Source: Chitinophagaceae bacterium (GTDB lineage Bacteria; Bacteroidota; Bacteroidia; Chitinophagales; Chitinophagaceae). Taken from it: a DNA stretch of 64,000 bases. The stretch covers positions 248,001-312,000 of the forward strand of contig JAEUVJ010000053.1 of NCBI GenBank assembly GCA_016787085.1. The letters are read 5' to 3'. A program made the position numbers and the translations under genes. Positions 23,386 through 33,277 of the stretch are shown piece by piece. The first letter of the stretch is position 1. Each line of letters opens with the position of its first letter. The notes under the pieces were generated by a model. The model was given only the letters and a program-made list of their open reading frames with translations, did not search any database and was not told where the DNA came from.

Positions 23386-25830
23386 ATGCAGGTTCTAAAG
23401 TTCGGGGGCACATCAGTGGCCAATGCGGAGAATATCAATAAAGTAGTTTCGATCGTAAAAAAGACCATTCAGAAAGATAAAACGGTTTTAGTGGTGTCAG
23501 CACTGGGAGGTATTACAGATGTATTGCTGAATGCAGCCTCATTGGCCGCAGAAGGCAATGAGGCTTTCAAAGAAAAATTAGCCGTGGTGGAACAACGCCA
23601 CCTGGAAGCCGTCAAGCAGCTGATCCCCCTGGCCAATCAAAGCCAGATGCTAAGTTTAGTGAAGACAGCCTGCAATGAGATCGAGGATATCTGTAACGGA
23701 ATATTTTTACTCGGTGAACTCACGGCCAGGTCAAAGGACAGGATAGCCAGTTACGGGGAATGGTTGTCTTCGCAGATCATCTCTGCAAAGTTCAAAGCGG
23801 ATGGTGCAGATAATACCTGGGTTGATTCCCGCAAGGTTATTATTACTAATTCTAATTTCAGTGCAGCAGAAGTAGATTTTGTTGTCACCAATGATAAAAT
23901 CAGGCAATTCTTTGCAGCGAATCCATCTCAGTTATACGTAGTGCCCGGTTTTATTGCCAGCGATAAAAAAGGGATCACGACGACACTCGGTCGCGGGGGA
24001 TCTGATTACACTGCAGCCATCTTAGCATCTGCTTTGAATGCTGCAACACTGGAGATATGGACCGATGTGAGCGGTATGATGACGGCCGATCCGCGATTGG
24101 CCACCAATGCCCGTATCATTCCGCATATCTCTTACCAGGAAGCTATGGAGCTTTCGCATTTCGGGGCCAAGGTTATTTACCCCCCCACTATACAACCAGT
24201 GATGAGCCAGGGCATCCCCGTATGGATCAAGAACACGTTTGCCCCGGAAGATGAGGGGACATTGATCGAATCGGTGGCTACAAAGAATGGCAATATCGTC
24301 AGGGGCATTTCGAGCATCAACCATATCGCATTGATCAGCCTGGAAGGAAGCGGTATGATCGGTATCCCTGGTTTTTCAAAAAGATTATTTGAAGCATTAA
24401 GTAATGAAAAGATCAATGTCATCCTGATCACCCAAAGCTCTTCCGAGCATTCGATCTGCGTGGCCATTGATTCAATGATGGCCGAAAAGGCAAAGCAGGC
24501 AGTAGATGCTGCATTTGCCAACGAGATCGCCTTGCAGAAAGTGGAGCCACTACAGATAGAAACGGAGCAATCCATCGTAGCGCTGGTAGGGGAGAATATG
24601 AAAAGTCATCCCGGTATCAGCGGGCGTATGTTCAGCGCTATGGGAAAGAATGGGATCAACATCCGGGCGATAGCACAGGGCTCTTCGGAGAAGAATATAT
24701 CAGCCGTTATTTCCACCAAAGATGTGCGCAAAGCGATCAACGTGCTGCACGAGGAATTTTTTGAAACAACCTATAAGCAGGTCAATCTATTCATAGTCGG
24801 TACAGGCAATGTTGGCGCCAAATTGCTTGGCCAGTTAAAGCAGCAGGCGAAATTCCTGCAGGAACACATGAAACTCCAGGTAAATGTGGTGGGCCTGAGC
24901 AACAGCCGTAAAATGCTGATCAGTGAAGAGGGTATTGATCTGGCCGGATGGAAAGCATCACTGGAAAGTGCTTCCTCGGCCGACCTGCAGCAGTTTGTGA
25001 ACGAGATCATTTCCCGCAACCTCCGCAATTCTGTTTTTGTTGATATCACAGCGAATGATAAGGTCGCAGCCGTATATGATCAGTTGCTGAAAAAAAGTGT
25101 ATCAGTGGTTGCCTGTAACAAGATCGCTGCTTCATCTTTTTACAGTAATTATAAAAAGCTGAAAGGACTGGCCGGAGAATACAATTGCCAGTTCCTGTTC
25201 GAGACCAATGTAGGCGCCGGGTTGCCGGTGATCGCCACATTGAACGACCTAGTCCGTAGCGGCGACAGGGTGCATAAGATACAGGCGGTGCTGAGTGGCA
25301 CACTCAATTTTGTTTTTAATAATTATGACGGTACCCGGAAGTTTGCTGATGTGGTTAAGCAGGCACAGGATGAAGGATACACGGAGCCTGATCCTCGGCT
25401 TGACCTCGGTGGTACAGATGTCATGCGTAAGATCATGATACTGGCCCGGGAGGCAGGCGAAAAGATCGAGATGGATGAGATATCCAATCAATCATTTATG
25501 CCGGCATCCTGTATGAAAGGCAGTGTAGATGATTTTTACAATGAAATGGCAAAAGAGGAAGCACATTTCAAAAAACTGTATGATGAAGCGCATGGCAAGA
25601 ACACCAAACTGAAATTTGTGGCATCGTTTGATAACGGGAAAGCGTCAGTAGGTCTGCAGCACATAGATCCAAAGCATGATCTTTACCACCTGTATGGCAA
25701 GGATAATGTAGTATTGTTTTACACCGACCGGTACAAAGAGCAGCCTATGGTGGTGAAAGGAGCCGGAGCAGGGGCTGAAGTGACAGCAAGCGGGGTATTT
25801 GCAGATATTCTAAGAGCCAGCAGTAAGTAA
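23386..25830 (+). CDS. thrA: Bifunctional aspartokinase / homoserine dehydrogenase
   Basis: 814 residues. The N-terminal aspartokinase (about 1-290) starts VLKFGGTSVANAENI and contains TTLGRGGSDYTA. Tandem ACT regulatory domains follow at about 310-460 (ISLEGSGMIGIPGFSKRLFE, VALVGENMKSHPGISGRMF). The C-terminal homoserine dehydrogenase starts VGTGNVGAKLLGQL, with ETNVGAGLPVIATLNDLV and GTLNFVFNNYDG. It catalyses the first and third steps of the aspartate pathway. The ACT domains indicate feedback control, usually by threonine. First gene of thrABC, behind a leader peptide. Confidence 0.97.
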   Translation: MQVLKFGGTSVANAENINKVVSIVKKTIQKDKTVLVVSALGGITDVLLNAASLAAEGNEAFKEKLAVVEQRHLEAVKQLIPLANQSQMLSLVKTACNEIEDICNGIFLLGELTARSKDRIASYGEWLSSQIISAKFKADGADNTWVDSRKVIITNSNFSAAEVDFVVTNDKIRQFFAANPSQLYVVPGFIASDKKGITTTLGRGGSDYTAAILASALNAATLEIWTDVSGMMTADPRLATNARIIPHISYQEAMELSHFGAKVIYPPTIQPVMSQGIPVWIKNTFAPEDEGTLIESVATKNGNIVRGISSINHIALISLEGSGMIGIPGFSKRLFEALSNEKINVILITQSSSEHSICVAIDSMMAEKAKQAVDAAFANEIALQKVEPLQIETEQSIVALVGENMKSHPGISGRMFSAMGKNGINIRAIAQGSSEKNISAVISTKDVRKAINVLHEEFFETTYKQVNLFIVGTGNVGAKLLGQLKQQAKFLQEHMKLQVNVVGLSNSRKMLISEEGIDLAGWKASLESASSADLQQFVNEIISRNLRNSVFVDITANDKVAAVYDQLLKKSVSVVACNKIAASSFYSNYKKLKGLAGEYNCQFLFETNVGAGLPVIATLNDLVRSGDRVHKIQAVLSGTLNFVFNNYDGTRKFADVVKQAQDEGYTEPDPRLDLGGTDVMRKIMILAREAGEKIEMDEISNQSFMPASCMKGSVDDFYNEMAKEEAHFKKLYDEAHGKNTKLKFVASFDNGKASVGLQHIDPKHDLYHLYGKDNVVLFYTDRYKEQPMVVKGAGAGAEVTASGVFADILRASSK

Positions 25831-25848
25831 AAACGTAAAGGATATATT

Positions 25849-26775
25849 TTGAAAAATGTTATTGTAAAATGCCCGGGCACTGTTGCCAACCTGGTATGTG
25901 GTTTTGATATTCTTGGTCTTGCCTTGCATGAACCGGCCGATATCATGAAGGTAAAACTGCTGGATGAGCCGAAAGTTGTTATTACGAATAAGGATAATTT
26001 CAATTTGCCAACCGAACCTGAAAGAAATGTAGCAGGGGTTGTTCTTTTATCTGTCATGGAAAAGATGGGTAGCAATATCGGCTTTGATGTAGAAATAGAA
26101 AAACATATCAAACCTGGTAGCGGGATCGGTTCCAGTGCCGCCAGTGCCGCCGGTGCAGCAGTAGCAGCCAATCACCTGCTGGGAAATATCTTTTCCAATG
26201 ATGAAGTGGTGCAGTTTGCCATGAATGGAGAAAAGCTGGCATCAGGAGTGAAGCATGCAGACAATATCGCTCCGTGTATCTTAGGCGGGGTTACGCTCAT
26301 AAGAAGCATTCATCCGCTGGATATTGTGCCCATACCATCACCCGACCTGTACGTTACCGTTGTTCATCCGCAGATAGAAGTACGGACATCTGATGCCCGG
26401 CAGATCCTTCGCAAACAGGTATTGCTGAAAGATGCCATAAAGCAATGGGGAAACATTGCTGGTCTCGTTACCGGGTTTTTGAAGAACGATCATGACCTTA
26501 TTGGGCGTTCCCTGGAAGATGTGATCATAGAGCCTGTCAGGAGTATCCTTATCCCTGGTTTTGATGACGTGAAAAGGAAATGCAGAGAAGCAGGTGCATT
26601 AGGCGGCGGCATCTCCGGTTCAGGGCCTTCTATTTTCATGCTGAGCAAAGATGAGAGAACGGCTAAAGCAACAGAAAAAGTGATGCATGATGTGTACGAA
26701 AAGATCGGCATTGAATACTATACATACGTGACGACGATCAATAAGAAGGGAGTTGAAGTGGTGGATGGTGAATAG
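25849..26775 (+). CDS. thrB: Homoserine kinase
   Basis: 308 residues. Start taken as TTG at 25849 (KNVIVKCPGTVANLVCGFDILG), 18 nt after thrA; no in-frame ATG is closer. GHMP-kinase ATP loop PGSGIGSSAASAAGA is at about 90-105, motif 1 is the N-terminal PGTVANLVCGFD, and motif 3 is GGGISGSGPSIFML near the C-terminus. It phosphorylates homoserine to O-phosphohomoserine, the ThrC substrate. The last codons and the stop fall into a heptanucleotide array, so the C-terminus may vary between strains. Confidence 0.96.
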   Translation: MKNVIVKCPGTVANLVCGFDILGLALHEPADIMKVKLLDEPKVVITNKDNFNLPTEPERNVAGVVLLSVMEKMGSNIGFDVEIEKHIKPGSGIGSSAASAAGAAVAANHLLGNIFSNDEVVQFAMNGEKLASGVKHADNIAPCILGGVTLIRSIHPLDIVPIPSPDLYVTVVHPQIEVRTSDARQILRKQVLLKDAIKQWGNIAGLVTGFLKNDHDLIGRSLEDVIIEPVRSILIPGFDDVKRKCREAGALGGGISGSGPSIFMLSKDERTAKATEKVMHDVYEKIGIEYYTYVTTINKKGVEVVDGE

Positions 26776-26800
26776 TGAATAGGCAATAGTCAATGGACGG
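26766..26800. repeat. Heptanucleotide array over the thrB stop codon
   Basis: TGGTGAA, TAGTGAA, TAGGCAA, TAGTCAA, TGGACGG in 7-nt phase. The thrB stop TAG (26773-26775) opens the second unit. Confidence 0.6.
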
Positions 26801-26868
26801 AACAATGATGATTGTTGCCTGTTGCCGTATTTGGGTTTTTGATAAATATTACTAATTAACAATCTAAG

Positions 26869-26889
26869 TTCCCCTTTAGGGGCAGGGGT
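26869..26889. repeat. Dispersed GC-rich mini-palindrome directly before thrC
   Basis: TTCCCCTTTAGGGGCAGGGGT ends immediately before the thrC ATG. The hairpin CCCCTTTAGGGG could influence thrC translation initiation or mRNA stability within the operon. Confidence 0.7.
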
Positions 26890-28185
26890 ATGAAATACTA
26901 CAGTACAAATAAGCAGGCATCATTAGTGGATTTTAAAGAGGCAACGATCAGCGGGCAGGCACCGGATAAAGGACTGTATTTTCCCGAGCAGTTGCCGGCA
27001 GTGGAAAAAGAACTGATAGATGATATAGAGAAGTACCCGGATGAGGAGATCGCTTTCAGGGTCATCCGCCCTTATGTGGCGGGTTCCATACCGGATGATA
27101 AACTGATGCAGATCGTAAAGGAAACGATCAGTTTCCCGATACCGCTGGTAAAGATCAGTGATACGATATCAACTCTTGAACTGTTTCATGGCCCCACCTT
27201 AGCATTCAAGGATGTGGGCGCAAGGTTCATGAGCCGGTGTCTTGGTTATTTTGTCGGGGGACAGAATAAAAAAATGACTGTTCTTGTAGCTACATCCGGA
27301 GATACCGGCGGAGCTGTGGCCAACGGGTTTTATAATGTGGACGGGGTAGAAGTGGTGATATTGTATCCTTCCGGGAAAGTGAGCCCGGTGCAGGAAAAAC
27401 AACTGACTACCCTGGGCAAGAACATCCATGCACTGGAAATAGAAGGCAATTTTGATGACTGCCAGCGAATGGTAAAAGAAGCTTTTACAGATGAGGAGCT
27501 GAAAAAGAGGAAGTTTCTTACATCCGCCAATTCTATCAATGTGGCAAGATGGCTGCCGCAGCAGTTCTATTATTTCCTGGCATATAAACAATGGGCCGAT
27601 AAAAGTAACCCGCCGGTGATCAGTGTGCCAAGCGGTAATTTCGGTAATATCTGCGCAGGCATATTAGCCAACCGCTCAGGCTTGCCGGTGAAACATTTTA
27701 TTGCCGCCTGTAATGTAAATGATGTTGTCAGCGGCTACTTGCAGACACAACAACTGCGGCCCAGGGGGGCAGTGGCTACTTTATCCAATGCCATGGATGT
27801 GGGCAATCCAAGTAATTTCGTCAGGATACTGGAAATATTCCATCACCGGTTCCCTGAACTGAAGAGTATGCTTAGCTCTTACACCATAACGGATGAAGAG
27901 ACCACCCATACGATCAGGGAAGTGTATGCAAAGTATAATTATACATTAGATCCGCATGGCGCCGTGGGCTATCTGGCATTGAAACGTTATCTGGACGATC
28001 ATACAGGGGATAAAGGGTTGTTCCTGGAAACAGCACACCCGGTTAAATTCCCGGATGCCGTAGAACAATATACAGGCAAAAAGCCTGAACTGCCTGCATC
28101 CGTTCAGGGGATCATGAATAGTAAAAAAATAAGTACTGTCATGAAACCGCATTATGAATCGTTAAAGGACTACCTGCTGCGCTGA
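26890..28185 (+). CDS. thrC: Threonine synthase
   Basis: 431 residues. N-terminal MKYYSTNKQASLVDFKEA is the family start. The PLP lysine is in HGPTLAFKDVGARFMSR, and TSGDTGGAVANGF and SVPSGNFGNICAGI bind the cofactor phosphate. It converts O-phosphohomoserine to threonine, the last step. It is the last gene of thrABC, separated from thrB by 114 nt holding a heptanucleotide run and a GC-rich mini-palindrome. Length is typical of the shorter bacterial class. Confidence 0.97.
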   Translation: MKYYSTNKQASLVDFKEATISGQAPDKGLYFPEQLPAVEKELIDDIEKYPDEEIAFRVIRPYVAGSIPDDKLMQIVKETISFPIPLVKISDTISTLELFHGPTLAFKDVGARFMSRCLGYFVGGQNKKMTVLVATSGDTGGAVANGFYNVDGVEVVILYPSGKVSPVQEKQLTTLGKNIHALEIEGNFDDCQRMVKEAFTDEELKKRKFLTSANSINVARWLPQQFYYFLAYKQWADKSNPPVISVPSGNFGNICAGILANRSGLPVKHFIAACNVNDVVSGYLQTQQLRPRGAVATLSNAMDVGNPSNFVRILEIFHHRFPELKSMLSSYTITDEETTHTIREVYAKYNYTLDPHGAVGYLALKRYLDDHTGDKGLFLETAHPVKFPDAVEQYTGKKPELPASVQGIMNSKKISTVMKPHYESLKDYLLR

Positions 28186-28212
28186 CATAACGGATATGCC
28201 TACAGCGTTTAT

Positions 28213-28220
28213 TATCTTTG
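28213..28220 (+). promoter_or_regulatory. -7 promoter box (TATCTTTG)
   Basis: Exact TAnnTTTG match, 16 nt before the start codon of the 28237 gene. No convincing -33 TTTG at the expected distance. Confidence 0.55.
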
Positions 28221-28236
28221 CAGCAGAGATGTAAAG

Positions 28237-28800
28237 ATGCATACTATTGAGCCTTTTTATAACTGGAGACACATTTATGTGAGTGAGGAGGACACCTTAT
28301 CGCCTTTCTTTGGCCGTACTTATTCCGAGTTTGAGTTTTCCCAGACCGTGTATAACTATTATATCCATCCCCAATGGGATGATTTTGGCAGCCGCACCCT
28401 ATACCTGAAAGTATTGCTGGCAGATTATGAGGAAAAGTATGCAGTGATAGAACTCTTAGGTGAGTGGAACGATGCAGTAGAGAATGATATCATGGAGCTG
28501 AAAAGGGAAGTACTCGAGAGGTTCATGTATGAAGGCATCAACAAGATTATCCTCATTGCAGAGAATGTGCTGAATTATCACAGTGATGGCAGGGATTATT
28601 ACGAAGAACTGGCCGAAGAACTGAATGATGAGCATGGGTGGATCGTTTGCCTGAATATGCCGGAACAGACACAGTACGATTTCAGGCGGGCACACCTTGA
28701 CCGCTATATTGAATTAATAGAACTGGACAACTGGAGGACCTATAAACCCTTTCACCTGTTCAAAAAAATAGATGCAGAACAAAAGGCCCGGCTGACATAA
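28237..28800 (+). CDS. Conserved hypothetical protein, 187 residues
   Basis: Soluble, acidic, rich in Tyr, Trp and Glu, without signal or membrane segments. Central part predicted alpha/beta (RTLYLKVLLADYEEKYAVIELL, GINKIILIAENVLNYHS). No family recognised. It lies between thrC and sdhC on the same strand but has its own promoter box, so it may be a separate transcript. Confidence 0.75.
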   Translation: MHTIEPFYNWRHIYVSEEDTLSPFFGRTYSEFEFSQTVYNYYIHPQWDDFGSRTLYLKVLLADYEEKYAVIELLGEWNDAVENDIMELKREVLERFMYEGINKIILIAENVLNYHSDGRDYYEELAEELNDEHGWIVCLNMPEQTQYDFRRAHLDRYIELIELDNWRTYKPFHLFKKIDAEQKARLT

Positions 28801-28927
28801 CACACCGGCCACTATAGCCGGAAACAAATATTGAGGACGTAAACTACCTTTTTAGGTGGCGTAATGTAATAATTAAAGACGGATTAGCGGCTGATTAATC
28901 TTTTCTTGCTTTTTGCTGTTCCGATAC

Positions 28928-28935
28928 TATTTTTG
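28928..28935 (+). promoter_or_regulatory. -7 promoter box (TATTTTTG) of sdhCAB
   Basis: TAnnTTTG match 33 nt before the sdhC ATG. A TTG lies about 20 nt upstream (CTTGC near 28905-28909), near the usual -33 position. Confidence 0.5.
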
Positions 28936-28967
28936 CCCAAATTTTATAACCCTTCTTTCTATTGCTT

Positions 28968-29681
28968 ATGAAATGGTCTGAATTTTTCACCTCCTCTGTC
29001 GGCAAGAAATTAGTGATGGCGTTGACGGGTTTGTTTCTTATCAGCTTTTTAGTGGTGCATGCCGGGGTGAATGCCTGTATCTTCAAAGATTACTTTGTTC
29101 CTACGGATGACGGAGACATGTTCAACCGGGCTGCCGATTTTATGGGCAGAACAGTTGTGATCCGCATTATGGAGGTGGTTCTGTTTGCCGGCTTCCTTGT
29201 TCATATTATACAAGGGCTGATGCTGGAACTGCAGAACCGCAGCAAAAGAAAGACCGGTTACCAGGTAAACCTTGGCAACCGTGGCAGTAAATGGTATAGC
29301 CGTTCGATGGGATTATTGGGTACTATCCTGTTGATATTCCTTGTCCTGCACTGGTGGCATTTCTGGATCCCTTCGCGGTTTACACATGCGGGTTTGGAAA
29401 ATCCTGTATGGCTGAGTAATGGCAGGGAATCTCATGATATGTTTATGTTAATGCAGGTTACATTCAGCGAATGGTGGGTAGTGATCGCTTATATCGCAGC
29501 CTGTATATCGCTGGCATGGCACCTTATTCATGGTTTTCAGAGTGCATTCAGAACACTGGGTATCTCCAATAGCCGATATATCGGTCTGGCAAATACGATC
29601 GGTATCGGGTATTCCATCCTGATTCCCTTACTGTTTGCCCTGATGCCTTTAAGCTATAAAATGGGGTGGATCGGTGCATGA
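28968..29681 (+). CDS. sdhC: Succinate dehydrogenase cytochrome b subunit (class B, five-helix)
   Basis: 237 residues from MKWSEFFTSSVGKKLVMALTG. Five hydrophobic helices (e.g. LVMALTGLFLISFLVVHAGVN, VVIRIMEVVLFAGFLVHII, GLLGTILLIFLVLHWWHFW, VVIAYIAACISLAWHLIHG) carry His residues spaced as the di-heme ligands of class B succinate:quinone reductases. It anchors SdhA/SdhB in the inner membrane and passes electrons to menaquinone. First gene of sdhCAB. Confidence 0.95.
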   Translation: MKWSEFFTSSVGKKLVMALTGLFLISFLVVHAGVNACIFKDYFVPTDDGDMFNRAADFMGRTVVIRIMEVVLFAGFLVHIIQGLMLELQNRSKRKTGYQVNLGNRGSKWYSRSMGLLGTILLIFLVLHWWHFWIPSRFTHAGLENPVWLSNGRESHDMFMLMQVTFSEWWVVIAYIAACISLAWHLIHGFQSAFRTLGISNSRYIGLANTIGIGYSILIPLLFALMPLSYKMGWIGA

Positions 29682-29738
29682 TGCAACAGAGTACTAAAAC
29701 CCCTCACTATAATCATTTAATCAGCGAAATCAGTGGTT

Positions 29739-31713
<1,975 letters not shown>

Positions 31714-31715
<2 letters not shown>

Positions 31716-31736
31716 CCCCAAACCCCCTGAAGGGGC
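31714..31736. repeat. Dispersed GC-rich mini-palindrome after sdhA
   Basis: AACCCCAAACCCCCTGAAGGGG, starting at the sdhA stop codon (TAA at 31713-31715). A second copy lies about 65 nt further. Confidence 0.6.
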
Positions 31737-31785
31737 TTTGGAAATGGTATAAACGTTCTTTAATTAATTAAGTTTTCAATCTAAG

Positions 31786-31808
31786 TTATCCCATAAGGGA
31801 CAGGGGGT
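31786..31808. repeat. Dispersed GC-rich mini-palindrome before sdhB
   Basis: TTATCCCATAAGGGACAGGGGGT; the tail GGGGGT lies 7 nt before the sdhB ATG, as in the thrC copy. Confidence 0.6.
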
Positions 31809-31815
31809 ATTGTCT

Positions 31816-32583
31816 ATGGAACATTATACAATGAATCTTACGCTGAAAGTCTGGAAACAGAAGAATGCAAATACAGCCGGCAGTTTTGAAACCTACCAGG
31901 TAAAGGATATTTCGTCGGAAATGTCATTCCTTGAGATGTTTGATGTGCTGAATGAGCAACTGATCCGTGACGGAAGAGAGCCTATCGCTTTCGATCATGA
32001 TTGCCGGGAAGGTATCTGCGGTATGTGTTCCATGTATATCAATGGCCGTCCGCATGGTCCCTGGCATGGTACCACTACCTGCCAGTTGCACATGCGTGCT
32101 TTCAAAGATGGAGATACCATCGTGGTGGAACCCTGGAGGGCTAATGCGTTCCCGGTTGTAAAAGACCTCGTAGTAGACAGAACATCATTTGACCGGATCA
32201 TCCAGGCTGGTGGCTATATCTCCGCTAATACCGGCAGCGCTGTGGACGGTAATGCTATCCCTATTGATAAGAACAAAGCGGATAAAGCTTTTGCGGCAGC
32301 TGCCTGCATCGGCTGCGGTGCCTGTGTGGCTGCCTGCAAGAATTCTTCTGCCATGCTCTTTGTTTCTGCAAAAGTTTCCCATCTGGCTTTATTGCCACAG
32401 GGAGATGTGGAAAGAAAATCAAGGGTGCTGAACATGGTATCACAAATGGATAAAGAGGGTTTTGGCAGTTGCACCTTTACACAGGCCTGTGAAGCGGTTT
32501 GCCCGAAAGAAATATCGGTGAGCAATATTTCCCGCCTGAACGCAGAGTATATCGTTGCTGGTCTTACATCGGAAAATAGCTGA
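31816..32583 (+). CDS. sdhB: Succinate dehydrogenase iron-sulfur subunit
   Basis: 255 residues from MEHYTMNLTLKVWKQ; a TTG at 31810 or the inner ATG at 31831 are alternatives. The [2Fe-2S] cysteines are in CREGICGMCSMYINGRPHG and the following TTTCQLH. The ferredoxin half has CIGCGACVAACKNSS and CTFTQACEAVCPKEI for the [4Fe-4S] and [3Fe-4S] clusters. It relays electrons from FAD to the heme/quinone subunit. The mini-palindrome pair between sdhA and sdhB gives a 100-nt gap inside the operon. Confidence 0.97.
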   Translation: MEHYTMNLTLKVWKQKNANTAGSFETYQVKDISSEMSFLEMFDVLNEQLIRDGREPIAFDHDCREGICGMCSMYINGRPHGPWHGTTTCQLHMRAFKDGDTIVVEPWRANAFPVVKDLVVDRTSFDRIIQAGGYISANTGSAVDGNAIPIDKNKADKAFAAAACIGCGACVAACKNSSAMLFVSAKVSHLALLPQGDVERKSRVLNMVSQMDKEGFGSCTFTQACEAVCPKEISVSNISRLNAEYIVAGLTSENS

Positions 32584-32588
32584 TAAGC

Positions 32589-33170
32589 TCAGAAGTTATA
32601 GCTGACATGAAGTATAGCAGACCAGAGTGTACTGGCTAATGCGTGTTTCCTAAACATCATTCCGGGTGTTATTGCGATCTTTTCCATGAGATAATAGCTG
32701 CCGCAAAGCCTGACACCATATCCCACATCTGCATTCCTCTTATAGAGACCTAATGTTGGCCCCGCTGTAAGCCTTAGATTGATCATGTTCAGGTACTCAT
32801 TCTGCTTGCTTACCTTTCCCGGGTTGTACATGATCCCTGCAAAACTGTGGAGATAGAGATAGTTGCCAAACCTGAAGCTATATCCTGCTTCCGTTATCTT
32901 TTTACCCAGGTAATAATCAATGCCGCCATCGGCAGTGAAGCCAATCGCTTTTGAAGGCTTTGCTGTAAGATGACCAAAACGATACCGGCTCCAGGAATAC
33001 TGGCTGCCGATACCGGCAATATGGGATGCGGCAAATGTGCCAATAGGAACCTGAATACTGGCAGCAACTGTATGCCGGTAGCCTTTTTGCTCCGGGACCT
33101 GCTTATTCTGGGCCAATGCAGCGAAAACTGAAAAAAGACAGCCAGTAAGGATAAACACCGTTTTTTTCAT
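32589..33170 (-). CDS. Hypothetical outer-membrane beta-barrel protein
   Basis: 193 residues with a cleavable signal (KKTVFILTGCLFSVFAALAQ). The mature part has alternating Gly/aromatic strands (SIQVPIGTFAASHIAGIG, GGIDYYLGKKITEAGYSFRFG, TLGLYKRNADVGYGVRL) and ends in Phe (HVSYNF), typical of a small barrel. Function unknown. It is convergent with sdhB (5-nt gap) and divergent from the 33278 gene. Confidence 0.75.
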   Translation of the reverse strand: MKKTVFILTGCLFSVFAALAQNKQVPEQKGYRHTVAASIQVPIGTFAASHIAGIGSQYSWSRYRFGHLTAKPSKAIGFTADGGIDYYLGKKITEAGYSFRFGNYLYLHSFAGIMYNPGKVSKQNEYLNMINLRLTAGPTLGLYKRNADVGYGVRLCGSYYLMEKIAITPGMMFRKHALASTLWSAILHVSYNF

Positions 33171-33188
33171 AGTACTTCTGTCAAATTT

Positions 33189-33216
33189 GCCCCTTTTTAG
33201 GGGAATTAACAGGGGT
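33189..33216. repeat. Dispersed GC-rich mini-palindrome
   Basis: CCCCTTTTTAGGGG (33190-33203) followed by AATTAACAGGGG, in the divergent region upstream of both neighbouring genes. Confidence 0.55.
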
Positions 33217-33277
33217 TGATATTTTTAGGGCAATAAAAAAGGCCATTTTTACGATTTTACAAATAAACTCACTGCTA

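Noticed and set aside
32185..32525. Minus-strand frames opposite sdhB
   Set aside because: Complement of the cysteine-rich iron-sulfur subunit; no independent evidence.
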